Origin: Rhizobium grahamii CCGE 502
GTDB taxonomy: Bacteria; Pseudomonadota; Alphaproteobacteria; Rhizobiales; Rhizobiaceae
NCBI RefSeq assembly: GCF_000298315.2
Contig: NZ_AEYE02000014.1
Span: forward strand, 424,434-488,433
Length of the DNA stretch: 64,000 bases
Reading direction: 5' to 3'
Positions 35,914 through 44,413 of the stretch are shown here, piece by piece (positions within the stretch are counted from its first letter, which is position 1; the number at the start of each line of letters is the position of its first letter). Under the pieces are notes generated by a model that saw nothing but the letters and a program-made list of their open reading frames with translations, did no database searches and was not told the DNA's origin. Both the position numbers and the translations under genes were made by a program.

Positions 35914-37233
35914 TTACAGCCAGCCACCGTCGAAGCCTGCCCGGCGCAATCCGCGGACGATCGGCTCGCAATCGCGCATCAGTTTCCATAGGAAGCCGGT
36001 GCGATAGTTTTCGATCATCAGGGCCACCGGCCCCTGGTCGATGCCGAAATGATAGGGACTGATCCACCACCCTGTCGGACTGCTTTCGTCCTTGAAGCTC
36101 TGATTGAAGGATGGCTTGAAACCGTAAAGCCGCCTCATCCCCAGCTGCATGCCCTTGAAATTGCGAACGGTTGGAATGACGATCTCGGGTGCGAAAGGCA
36201 GAGACGCCACGACGACCCAGGGGGCTACCGTCCCGTCATCAGGCCCGAACGGTGCCCCGCGCGCTATGTAATCGAAGAACTCTCGGCGATATCCGCCAGT
36301 TTCAAGGGTGCGCCAGCCGGGACCGTCACAGGCGGTAAATCCCCAGCAGTGCTCGCCATAGCCCTCGAATTGCATCGGATTTCGGATCGCATATTCCTGC
36401 TGCACAAACGTGGCTTGGCGGCTGTTCTGAAAATAGTCACTGCCGTGCTCGCGCATGAATTCGTCGCGGATGTCGCGGAAATCGATCCACATATGTGAAA
36501 GCTGGTGCGTAAAGAGTGGACCGGAATAAAGCAGTTCGCGCCCGAAGATGTTCCGCCACTCGTAGCTTTCCGTATAGGCCGCGTAACTTTCCGGGGGCAG
36601 CGGGTGCGTTGGTGACCCGAGCCCGAGTATGTAGAGAAGCAGACCCTCGTCGTAGCCACGCCAGCGATAGGGAATGAAGCCGCTTTCCGGTCGCCAGCCA
36701 TGGGTCAGCGTCGGGCCGTGGTCACGCGCCCAGTTCCAGTCCGCCCGCTCGTAGAGCGCCGCCGCAAGCTCCCTGATCTTCGCCTCGTCAGCCGTGTCCC
36801 GATCGAAATAGGTTGCGGCCGTTAGAGCACCGGCGAACAGAAACGCCGAGTCGATGGTCGACAATTCGCACTGCCAGACCCGCCGCCCCGTCTCGATGTC
36901 AAGGAAATGATAGAAGAAGCCCTTGTAGCCCGACGCATCCGGTTCAGGGCCTTGATGGCATCGCATCAAGAAATGCAGTCGTCGTCGGGCGATCTTGGCT
37001 GCAAACTCGCGGATGATGATGTCGCATTCCACCAGGACGGGAATGGTAGCAAGCGCCATGCCAATGGCGGCGATACTTGCCGGTGCGCCGTCTTGGGTCT
37101 TGTCGCGCACCAACCCGTTGTCCGGGTTGGTGCAATGCAGGTAGTAGAGCAACGTCGTGAACTGCAATCGCTCGAAGTCCTCGTCGCTCGGAGGGGCTTC
37201 CGGATTTGGCGCGGTCAAAGGCACCTCGACCAT
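35914..37233 (-). CDS. Glucoamylase-family protein (PF10091 type)
   Basis: A 439-residue alpha/alpha-toroid protein of the glucoamylase-like family also found as the C-terminal part of cyclic beta-glucan synthases. Blocks seen: NGLVRDKTQDGAPASIAAIGMALA, GFFYHFLD, CELSTIDSAFLFAGALTAA, HGWRPESGFIPYRWRGYDEGLLLYILGLGSP, and PLFTHQLSHMWIDFRDI. No signal peptide, so probably cytoplasmic. Start at 37233 is chosen for AGGTGA upstream; in-frame ATGs at 37266 and 37299 are possible. It lies 161 bases after phosphoketolase on the same strand, so glycan-derived sugar use linked to the phosphoketolase pathway is plausible. Confidence 0.87.
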   Translation of the reverse strand: MVEVPLTAPNPEAPPSDEDFERLQFTTLLYYLHCTNPDNGLVRDKTQDGAPASIAAIGMALATIPVLVECDIIIREFAAKIARRRLHFLMRCHQGPEPDASGYKGFFYHFLDIETGRRVWQCELSTIDSAFLFAGALTAATYFDRDTADEAKIRELAAALYERADWNWARDHGPTLTHGWRPESGFIPYRWRGYDEGLLLYILGLGSPTHPLPPESYAAYTESYEWRNIFGRELLYSGPLFTHQLSHMWIDFRDIRDEFMREHGSDYFQNSRQATFVQQEYAIRNPMQFEGYGEHCWGFTACDGPGWRTLETGGYRREFFDYIARGAPFGPDDGTVAPWVVVASLPFAPEIVIPTVRNFKGMQLGMRRLYGFKPSFNQSFKDESSPTGWWISPYHFGIDQGPVALMIENYRTGFLWKLMRDCEPIVRGLRRAGFDGGWL

Positions 37234-37394
37234 AGCTTCACCTATTGAAACAGCTTCGCGATCCATTTGTTGGCAGTGCCGCACCCTGCCGAAGCTCAAG
37301 TCATCGCCTCGGCATCGCCGGCAGTGGCTTGGATATCGTAGGCTTCATCGCAACCTGCCCGTCAGCGTTCCGGCAGGTTTGCAAGCCTGACGGC

Positions 37395-39842
37395 TCACGT
37401 ATTGTCGCCTTCCGTCGACGTCCCTTGCTTGCCGGCTGACTGGCCCCGCACGCCCCATTTCCAGCCGCTGATTTCGGGCATGTCGTCGCCATGCTTCTCG
37501 ATGTATTGCCGGTGCTCGATCAGCTTCGCGCGGATTGCCTGCTTGAAATAGGCGGCACTGGCTCCAAGCTGCGGCAATCGATCGATGACATCCTCAACGA
37601 GGTGGAAGCGATCGAGCTCGTTCAGGACGACCATATCGAAGGGCGTCGTGGTGGTACCCTCCTCCTTGTATCCCCGCACATGCAGATTGTCGTGGTTGGT
37701 GCGCCGGTAGGTCAGGCGATGGATCAGCCAGGGATAGCCATGGAACGCGAAGATGATCGGCTTGTCCTTGGTGAAGAATGCATCGAAATCGCGGTCAGAC
37801 AAGCCATGCGGATGCTCGCTCGACGGCTGCAGCTTCATGAGATTGACGACATTGATGACGCGGACCTTCAGATCCGGCAAATGTTCGCGGAGCAACTGCA
37901 CCGCGGCCAGCGTTTCCAGCGTCGGGACGTCGCCGCAGCATGCCATGACGACATCGGGCTCGCTGCCCTTGTCGGAGCTGGCCCATTCCCAGATACCGAG
38001 GCCTTCCGCACAATGCTTGATCGCCTCATCCATCGTCAGCCACTGCGGTGAAGGCTGCTTGCCGGCAACGACGACATTCACGTAGTTGCGGCTGCGCAGG
38101 CAATGGTCAGTGACGGAAAGCAGCGTATTGGCGTCCGCCGGCAGATAAACGCGGATCACTTCGGCTTTCTTGTTGACCACATGGTCGATGAAACCCGGAT
38201 CCTGGTGGCTGAAGCCATTGTGATCCTGGCGCCAGACATGCGAGCTCAGGAAGTAGTTGAGCGACGCGATCGGCCGCCGCCACGGAATCTCGTTGCAGAC
38301 CTTCAACCACTTAGCGTGCTGGTTGAACATCGAATCGATGATGTGGATGAACGCTTCGTAGCAGGAGAAGAAGCCGTGCCGTCCGGTCAGGAGGTAGCCT
38401 TCCAGCCAGCCCTGGCACTGATGCTCGCTCAACACCTCCATGACGCGCCCGTCGGGCGACAGATGATCGTCCTCCGGGTAGATCTCCGCCATGTAGCAGC
38501 GGTCCGTAACCTCAAGCACGTCCTGCCAGCGGTTGGAGTTGTTCTCGTCGGGGCTGAATAACCGGAAGTTCTTGCTGTTCAGGTTCAATTTCATGACGTC
38601 ACGCAGGAATTTACCCATGACTCGCGCGGATTCGGTCGTTGTCGCGCCGGGGCTCGGCACCGAGACGGCGTAATCGCGGAAGTCGGGCATCTTCAGATCT
38701 CGCAGCAGCAGCCCACCGTTTGCGTGCAGGTTGTCGCTCATGCGGCGATGACCCGTCGGGGCCAACGCGGCGACTTCGGCGCGAAGCTTTCCGCCCTCGT
38801 CGAAGAGTTCCTCTGGCTTGTAAGTATTCATCCAGTGCTGCAGAATCTTGATGTGCTCGGGCTTGTCCATTTCGCCCATCGGGACCTGGTGTGCTCTCCA
38901 GTAACCCTCGCACTTCTTGCCATCGATTTCGCTTGGGCAGGTCCAGCCTTTCGGCGTCCGGAAGACGATCATCGGCCACGCCGGACGCTTCAGGTTGCCT
39001 TTGTCGCGCGCCTCCGCCCAGATCCGCTTGATCTCGGCGACGGCTGTATCCATGGCGGCCGCCAATTGCTGCTGCACCTTGTCGGGCTCATGCCCCTCGA
39101 CGAACAGCGGCGCATAGCCCATCCCTTCGAAGAACTTCCTCAGTTCGGGCTCGGGAATGCGCGCCAGGAAACACGGGTTGGCGATCTTGTAGCCGTTGAG
39201 GTGCAGGATCGGCAGCACACATCCATCGCGGGCCGGATTGAGAAACTTGTTGCCGTGCCATCCCGTGGCGAGCGGGCCGGTTTCCGCCTCGCCGTCGCCG
39301 ACGACGCAAGCGACAATCAGGTCGGGATTGTCGAAGGCCGCGCCGTAGGCGTGGCTCAAAGCATAGCCCAGTTCGCCACCCTCGTGGATGCTTCCAGGCG
39401 TTTCGGGAGCGACATGGCTCGGAATTCCGCCAGGGAAGCTGAACTGCTTGAACAGAGCCTTCATCCCTTCCGCGTCCTCACCGATATTCGGGTAGACCTT
39501 GCTGTAGGTCCCTTCCAGATAGGCATGCGCGACAAGTGACGGCCCACCATGGCCGGGGCCGATCACATAGATCATATTGAGGTCGTCGCGTTTGATCACA
39601 CGATTCAAATGCACGTAGAGCATGTTCAAGCCCGGCGTCGTTCCCCAGTGGCCAAGCAGCCTTGGCTTAATGTGCTCACGCTTGAGGGGCTCCTTCAGGA
39701 GCGGATTGTCGAGCAGATAAATCTGTCCGACCGAAAGATAGTTCGATGCGCGCCAGTAGGCGTCCATCAAGCGCAGTTCGTCGGCTCCCAGCGGAGTGGC
39801 TTTCGCCTGATTGTCGTCGGTTGAAAGAGCGGCATTCGTCAT
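37395..39842 (-). CDS. xfp: Xylulose-5-phosphate/fructose-6-phosphate phosphoketolase
   Basis: An 815-residue thiamine-diphosphate enzyme that splits xylulose-5-P or fructose-6-P with phosphate to acetyl-phosphate. Family signatures: [64 protein letters not shown], the ThDP-binding [19 protein letters not shown], and [18 protein letters not shown]. Length is typical. AGGAGG ribosome site. No acetate kinase or phosphotransacetylase is adjacent, so acetyl-phosphate would be used through genes elsewhere. Confidence 0.96.
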   Translation of the reverse strand: MTNAALSTDDNQAKATPLGADELRLMDAYWRASNYLSVGQIYLLDNPLLKEPLKREHIKPRLLGHWGTTPGLNMLYVHLNRVIKRDDLNMIYVIGPGHGGPSLVAHAYLEGTYSKVYPNIGEDAEGMKALFKQFSFPGGIPSHVAPETPGSIHEGGELGYALSHAYGAAFDNPDLIVACVVGDGEAETGPLATGWHGNKFLNPARDGCVLPILHLNGYKIANPCFLARIPEPELRKFFEGMGYAPLFVEGHEPDKVQQQLAAAMDTAVAEIKRIWAEARDKGNLKRPAWPMIVFRTPKGWTCPSEIDGKKCEGYWRAHQVPMGEMDKPEHIKILQHWMNTYKPEELFDEGGKLRAEVAALAPTGHRRMSDNLHANGGLLLRDLKMPDFRDYAVSVPSPGATTTESARVMGKFLRDVMKLNLNSKNFRLFSPDENNSNRWQDVLEVTDRCYMAEIYPEDDHLSPDGRVMEVLSEHQCQGWLEGYLLTGRHGFFSCYEAFIHIIDSMFNQHAKWLKVCNEIPWRRPIASLNYFLSSHVWRQDHNGFSHQDPGFIDHVVNKKAEVIRVYLPADANTLLSVTDHCLRSRNYVNVVVAGKQPSPQWLTMDEAIKHCAEGLGIWEWASSDKGSEPDVVMACCGDVPTLETLAAVQLLREHLPDLKVRVINVVNLMKLQPSSEHPHGLSDRDFDAFFTKDKPIIFAFHGYPWLIHRLTYRRTNHDNLHVRGYKEEGTTTTPFDMVVLNELDRFHLVEDVIDRLPQLGASAAYFKQAIRAKLIEHRQYIEKHGDDMPEISGWKWGVRGQSAGKQGTSTEGDNT

Positions 39843-39898
39843 CGTCAGCCTCCTATCGACTTGTCGTCTCGGTTTTCATGCCGCCACCGTTTGGACGG

Positions 39899-40546
39899 CT
39901 ATGCGGGTTTCCTCCACTGCCATGCGCCATTATCGCCGAGGTCCAAGATGGCATCATAGGCTGATATGCTGGCGGCGCTCCCGATGTGAACGCAGGCAAT
40001 ACCGTCATCTGCGAAGCGCGTGATGATCCGGAAAAGCGGATCCCAGCCCACCACAACCTCAGTCCTCTCAAGCAGGACGACACGCGGTTTCGCTGCGCAT
40101 ACGCTCGCCAGCATCAACAGGTGCTGCTCCCTTTGCGTCAGAAACGTGTGCCATTCCACTTCTTGTTGAAATCCCTCTGCCCTAGAAATGCGATCGAGTC
40201 CGAATTCGGCAAGTAGCATCGAAATTCGTTCGTTCGGAATTTCTTCGCTCGCCGTCGGCGGAACAATCACTTGTCGAAGCGTACTCGGCGGAAGATAAGA
40301 CTGCTGCGGAAGGAACCGTATTCCGTTACCCGCGGACCGTAAAATTCCGCCGGAACCTGAATAGGTAACGCCCGCGGTCGCCCTGAAAAACGCGCTACCT
40401 TGTTCCTCCCGTAAGCAGGTCACGAGGACGCGGGTCCGAGGCGGAATGGTAACCGTCGGCTCACGCAACAACGGCGAACCGCCCGGCTCCGGTCGTATCG
40501 TAAGCTTCTCGTAGGATAGAACCTCCCCGCTTTGATCGCACGACAT
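39899..40546 (-). CDS. Degenerate ABC-type ATPase domain protein
   Basis: A 215-residue protein matching the ATPase half of SbmA/YddA-like ABC exporters: TVTIPPRTRVLVTCL, GIRFLPQQSYLPPSTLRQVIVPP, LTQREQHLLMLASVCAAKPRVVLLE. Every catalytic element is lost. The Walker A loop reads LREEQGSAFFR with no GKS/GKT, the signature LSxGE is LTQRE, and Walker B ends LLERTE instead of LDE. No membrane domain is present. It may have become a binding or regulatory protein, or be a decaying remnant. The frame is intact, and it overlaps the DUF982 gene by about 86 bases. Between that gene and xfp on the same strand. Confidence 0.6.
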   Translation of the reverse strand: MSCDQSGEVLSYEKLTIRPEPGGSPLLREPTVTIPPRTRVLVTCLREEQGSAFFRATAGVTYSGSGGILRSAGNGIRFLPQQSYLPPSTLRQVIVPPTASEEIPNERISMLLAEFGLDRISRAEGFQQEVEWHTFLTQREQHLLMLASVCAAKPRVVLLERTEVVVGWDPLFRIITRFADDGIACVHIGSAASISAYDAILDLGDNGAWQWRKPA

Positions 40547-40736
40547 CCTCACAGCTTTCCACCGCCAGCGCGAACGCCGGCCCAGGTCGAGGCCAATCGC
40601 TCTTTAGTTTCCTCAACGCCTCCTCGGCCGTGCCGATAAACTCAAGGGCGCCGCTCTTGCCCGTGCGCGCGAGCACAGACGTTCCAAGGGCCAGGACATA
40701 CGTCGTCCATGAATTCCCCCGTTGAATTGACGGCAC
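40461..40736 (-). CDS. DUF982 protein
   Basis: A 91-residue protein of the rhizobial DUF982 family, recognised by the pattern FIGTAEEALRKLKSDWPRPGPAFALAVESCEDVV, in which Trp-Pro and the later Cys are the family landmarks. Function unknown; many paralogues occur in Rhizobiaceae. The start is a GTG at 40736 with GGAGG 7 bases upstream; an out-of-frame ATG at 40740 is too close to that site. Its last 28 codons overlap the ABC-like gene, suggesting coupled translation. Confidence 0.7.
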   Translation of the reverse strand: MPSIQRGNSWTTYVLALGTSVLARTGKSGALEFIGTAEEALRKLKSDWPRPGPAFALAVESCEDVVRSKRGGSILREAYDTTGAGRFAVVA

Positions 40737-40803
40737 CCATCAGCCTCCGGCCGATTCACCGGTCCGCTAAACAACATGGCCCATAAATCTCAATGTCGAG
40801 GGG

Positions 40804-41145
40804 CTAAGATTTGAGGTCGTGTGCCTGCCCTGATGCTCGCAGTTGCTTGAGGGTTTTGCCCACGCAGTCTCCGCCTTCTGTTCCCCCTACGGCCTTTGCC
40901 TTGCCATCCAGCGTAATCGTACCCGCAATCCGGTCCGAAGCAGTGTAAGTGGCGGTGCCGTCCTTCGTCACCCTGGACAAAAAGAACACATGGTAGGTGC
41001 CCTTCAGCTCGCACCCGATAAACAGCGGAAAATCGGCAAGCGGATCTTGTGCCTGTGCGGCCTGGTTCGGCAGAAATGCGCAGAAAGCGGCGGCAGCCAG
41101 TATCTTGGATAATGACGTGATGGTTGTAGGCGACGGATACACCAT
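40804..41145 (-). CDS. Small exported protein, function unknown
   Basis: A 113-residue protein with a signal peptide of about 33 residues (ILAAAAFCAFLPNQAAQAQ). The mature part is about 80 residues, with two cysteines (IGCELKG and GGDCVGKTL) likely to form a disulfide in the periplasm. I do not recognise the family. Spacing to the best ribosome site (GGAGC) is long, and a GTG one codon later is an alternative start. Confidence 0.6.
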   Translation of the reverse strand: MVYPSPTTITSLSKILAAAAFCAFLPNQAAQAQDPLADFPLFIGCELKGTYHVFFLSRVTKDGTATYTASDRIAGTITLDGKAKAVGGTEGGDCVGKTLKQLRASGQAHDLKS

Positions 41146-41449
41146 TTATCGAACCCCAGCTCCGAGAAGTGTGCGAAATCGCAAGGTGTTTCGAGGCATG
41201 CATTCAGGTGGTATCAGCTGCATAAGTATGTCGCAGTATCTCGCCTTTAGGCAAGGAAATTGTGATTTGCCCGCGAGAAAATTCTACTGCGAGAAGAAGT
41301 ATTTGGCAGCCTCGTCAAAAGTACCTGACGAGCTCTGCGCACTGCGCTTCCCGACGGGCCGGATGCTTCCTAGGAAACAACGGTGGACGACGTGATTGAG
41401 GCTCGCGTCGTCCACCTTTCCAAGGAAATTTGCGGGGCCGCAGCGGTGG
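41146..41449. terminator. Intergenic region with terminator-like hairpin (41382-41416)
   Basis: About 300 bases without a gene. An 11-bp perfect inverted repeat GGTGGACGACG / CGTCGTCCACC with a 13-base loop lies 34 bases beyond the stop of the MFS gene read leftward. It is a likely terminator of that gene, although no clean T-tract follows. Confidence 0.55.
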
Positions 41450-42643
41450 TCAGGCGGCCTGCGTCACAGTGACGGCATCGGGTGCGGAGCGGCTATCAAG
41501 GGCACTGCTCCAAAGTGTGAGAACAAGGGCGCCGGCAACCAGGATTGCACCGACCCATGGTGTTGCCCCAAGACCGAGGGGAGACTCGACCACTATGCCG
41601 CCGATCCATGCGCCCGCGGCAATGCCGAGGTTGAAGGCCGCAATGTTGAGGGCGGAGGCAACATCGACAGCGGCAGGGCGAACCTGCTTTGCCAATTGCA
41701 CCACATAGATTTGCAGGCCTGGCACATTGGCGAAGGAGAGGAAGCCCAAAGCGGCAAGCGTCGGAACGACCAGCCAAGGCGATGCGGCCGTGAAGCTGAA
41801 GAGAACCAGTACAATCGCCTGGGCGATGAACAGTCCCGTCAGAGCGCGAACTGGGCTGCGGTTGGCAAGCCTGCCGCCGGCGATGTTGCCGATAGCGATC
41901 GCGATACCGTAGACCACGAGGATCAGACTGACGGTGCCGGCCGCAAAGCCGGTGATGTCCTGCAGGATCGACGCAAGGAATGTAAAGGCAACGAAGGTGC
42001 CGCCATAGCCGAGCGCAGTCATGGCAAAGACGATGAGCAGGCGTCCGCTTCCAAGCACGCGGATCTGGTCACCGATGGTAGCGGCCGGTGCCTTCTTCAG
42101 GCTCGACGGCAAAAGCGCGGCAATCCCGAGGAAGGCGATCGCACCGAGACCAGCAACGGCGGCGAAGGTCGCACGCCAGCCGAAGGTCTGGCCAATCAGC
42201 GTGCCGAGCGGAACGCCGGTGACGATGGCAACCGTCAATCCCATGAACATCATCGCAATGGCTGAAGCTCGACGGTTTTCGGGAACGAGGTCGGCCGCGA
42301 TCGTCGATCCGACCGAGAAGAAGACACCGTGAGCAAACGCCGATAGCACGCGCGCCACCAGCAAGGGTGCATAACTTGGGCTAAGTGCCGCCATGCCGTT
42401 GCCGATGATGAACAGCGCCATCAAGCCGAGAAGCAGCGGCTTCCTTTCGATGCGTCCGGTCAAGGCCGTCAGCACCGGTGCCCCGAACGTGACGCCGAGC
42501 GCATAAACACTGACGATCAATCCCGCCAGCGGCAGGCTGATATGGAGATCTGAAGCGACGGTCGGCAACAGGCCGACGATGACGAATTCCGTGGTTCCGA
42601 TCGCATAGGCCGCGATCGTCAAAGCAAAAAGAGCAATTGGCAT
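41450..42643 (-). CDS. MFS exporter of the DHA1 (YdhP/NepI-like) group
   Basis: A 397-residue major facilitator protein with 12 membrane segments. The start FALTIAAYAIGTTEFVIVGLLP is characteristic of this purine-nucleoside/arabinose-type efflux subgroup. The A-motif-like loop between segments 2 and 3 reads GAPVLTALTGRIERKP, and the C-motif-like GVPLGTLIGQTFGWRATF is in segment 5. An exporter of drugs, sugars or nucleosides; substrate unknown. Start at 42643 is chosen because of CGAGGCACATC upstream; the frame extends 17 codons further without one. Divergent from the DUF900 gene. Confidence 0.88.
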   Translation of the reverse strand: MPIALFALTIAAYAIGTTEFVIVGLLPTVASDLHISLPLAGLIVSVYALGVTFGAPVLTALTGRIERKPLLLGLMALFIIGNGMAALSPSYAPLLVARVLSAFAHGVFFSVGSTIAADLVPENRRASAIAMMFMGLTVAIVTGVPLGTLIGQTFGWRATFAAVAGLGAIAFLGIAALLPSSLKKAPAATIGDQIRVLGSGRLLIVFAMTALGYGGTFVAFTFLASILQDITGFAAGTVSLILVVYGIAIAIGNIAGGRLANRSPVRALTGLFIAQAIVLVLFSFTAASPWLVVPTLAALGFLSFANVPGLQIYVVQLAKQVRPAAVDVASALNIAAFNLGIAAGAWIGGIVVESPLGLGATPWVGAILVAGALVLTLWSSALDSRSAPDAVTVTQAA

Positions 42644-42917
42644 GATGTGCCTCGAATGACTGCCGCTCTGCCGGCGTGGTTGACTGGCGAACATATGGAG
42701 GCATCGGACTTAAGTGATAAGCAGTCACTTGCTCCATGCATTTGTGAACTGATTTCACAAAAGCTGGAAAGGACAACAAAGAAACAGGGCCGCAAGGAGG
42801 GCCGGAGGCACTGAGAAACCGATCAATCCGAAAGGCTCGTTGCCGTTCGGTAACACCAGCTCAAAACTCTTAGCGTGGTCTGGGCATCTCGCGCGAATTG
42901 CACGTAACATCTGTGTG

Positions 42918-42966
42918 GTTACTGTAAAGTACTTTCACTTTAACCCGGTCACCGTAAGGTGCTTGC
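42918..42966 (+). promoter_or_regulatory. Tandem copies of the GTTACCGTAA motif before the DUF900 gene
   Basis: Two direct copies with starts exactly 30 bases apart: GTTACTGTAAAGTACTTTC at 42918-42936 and GTCACCGTAAGGTGCTTGC at 42948-42966. Each matches the 19-base motif found before the sulfatase and formylglycine-enzyme genes at 15 or 16 of 19 positions. The second ends 24 bases before the GTG start. Confidence 0.6.
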
Positions 42967-42990
42967 GTTTTCAATGAGGGAACCGGAAAC

Positions 42991-44217
42991 GTGATTGCTG
43001 CCCGCACTGTTCGGACACTTGTACCGTTGCTCGTCGCCGCACTTCTTGCAGGCTGTGGTCATCCAAACGGGGTCATGACGCCTGTTGCACTGACAGCGGC
43101 AACTCCCAACACCACCAAGGTCAGCATGCTGGTCGCGACCACTCGCGAGCCGTCCGGCGATCCCGCAACACTGTTTAACGGCGAACGCAGTCCAAAGCCC
43201 TATTTGACGGCGGTCGATGTCTCGATACCCCCAAAACGCGAGTCCGGCACGGTGCAATGGCCGAAGCGCCTGCCGCCAAATCCGGCGACCGACTTTGCCG
43301 TGACCAGCGTCAAGGAGATCGACACCGTTCCGCAGGGACGTGCGTGGTTCCGCCAGAATATCCAGGGCGGGCACGCACTCGTCTTTGTCCACGGCTTCAA
43401 TAACAAATACGAGGATTCCGTTTTCCGTCTCGCCCAGATCGTCCACGATTCCGATATGCACGCGACCCCCATCCTCTTCACGTGGCCCTCACGCGCGCAG
43501 CTCACCGCCTACGAATACGACAAGGAAAGCACCAACTACTCACGCACGGCGTTCGAGCAGGCGTTGCGAACACTGGCCGCCGACCCCGACGTCAAGGACA
43601 TCACCATCCTCGCTCACTCGATGGGCACCTGGCTGACCATGGAGTCGTTGCGGCAGATGGGTATCCGCGACGGACACGTGAACAGCAAGATACACAACGT
43701 CATCCTCGCCTCGCCCGACATCGACATCCAGGTGTTCGCCAAGCAGTTTGCCGAGATGGGAGAGCCAAGGCCGAAATTCACGATCTTCGTGTCGCAGGAT
43801 GACAAGGCGCTTGCCGTCTCGAGTTTCATCACCGGCAAGGTGTCGCGTTTGGGCGCGATCGACCCGACTGTTGAGCCCTATCGCTCCAAACTGGAAGCTG
43901 CGGGCATTACCGCAATCGATCTTACCAAGGTGAAGGGCGAAGGCCTGAACCACGGCAAGTTTGCCGAGAGCCCCGAGATCGTTCAGCTGATTGGCAAGCG
44001 CATCATCACCGGGCAGACGCTGACGGATTCCAACGTCTCTCTCGGCCAGGGTCTGACCGCGGTGGTCGGAGGCACTGTGACAACAATCGGCACCGTCGCA
44101 GCCACAGCGGTCGCGGCACCGGTGACGGTTCTCGAGCAGCCAATGCAGACCGCAAAGAAGCGCCCGGCTGACGAAACGCTGCAGGGAGACCTCAAACCCC
44201 AGCCTTTAACCCAGTAG
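42991..44217 (+). CDS. DUF900-family alpha/beta hydrolase lipoprotein
   Basis: A 408-residue envelope protein. The first 22 residues form a lipoprotein signal with lipobox LLAGC, so Cys22 is probably lipidated. The alpha/beta-hydrolase core has the DUF900 features ALVFVHGFNNKYEDSVFRLAQ, PILFTWPSRA, and the nucleophile elbow AHSMG (ILAHSMGTWLTMESL). The end is a Ala/Val/Thr-rich stretch and a polar tail. Substrate unknown, ester or amide. The start is GTG with GAGGGAAC upstream. The two tandem motif copies in front link it to the sulfatase region that follows. Confidence 0.85.
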   Translation: MIAARTVRTLVPLLVAALLAGCGHPNGVMTPVALTAATPNTTKVSMLVATTREPSGDPATLFNGERSPKPYLTAVDVSIPPKRESGTVQWPKRLPPNPATDFAVTSVKEIDTVPQGRAWFRQNIQGGHALVFVHGFNNKYEDSVFRLAQIVHDSDMHATPILFTWPSRAQLTAYEYDKESTNYSRTAFEQALRTLAADPDVKDITILAHSMGTWLTMESLRQMGIRDGHVNSKIHNVILASPDIDIQVFAKQFAEMGEPRPKFTIFVSQDDKALAVSSFITGKVSRLGAIDPTVEPYRSKLEAAGITAIDLTKVKGEGLNHGKFAESPEIVQLIGKRIITGQTLTDSNVSLGQGLTAVVGGTVTTIGTVAATAVAAPVTVLEQPMQTAKKRPADETLQGDLKPQPLTQ

Positions 44218-44239
44218 GCCAGGGGCATTTCCGCTCGTT

Positions 44240-44279
44240 GTTACGTTTTGGCGCTCGTTTGTTACCGTAACGTACTTAC
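44240..44279 (+). promoter_or_regulatory. Conserved motif before the sulfatase operon
   Basis: GTTACCGTAACGTACTTAC at 44261-44279, identical over 19 bases to the copy at 52439. It contains the palindrome GTTAC-C-GTAAC. A second conserved box, GTTACGTTTTG, starts at 44240, exactly 21 bases before the motif, the same distance as at the 52.4-kb site. The sulfatase start lies 134 bases downstream. Confidence 0.65.
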
Positions 44280-44413
44280 CGAGTGATGCTCTTCAATGGG
44301 AACGTAAGCTCGTCGAAAAGTCCGACGAGCTTTCTGCAGCGCCAAAGCCCGGCCTGCCCCATGATCAGGAGCGCGTAAATGTTGAACGACCTGAAAAGAC
44401 AAGGGAGATCACG

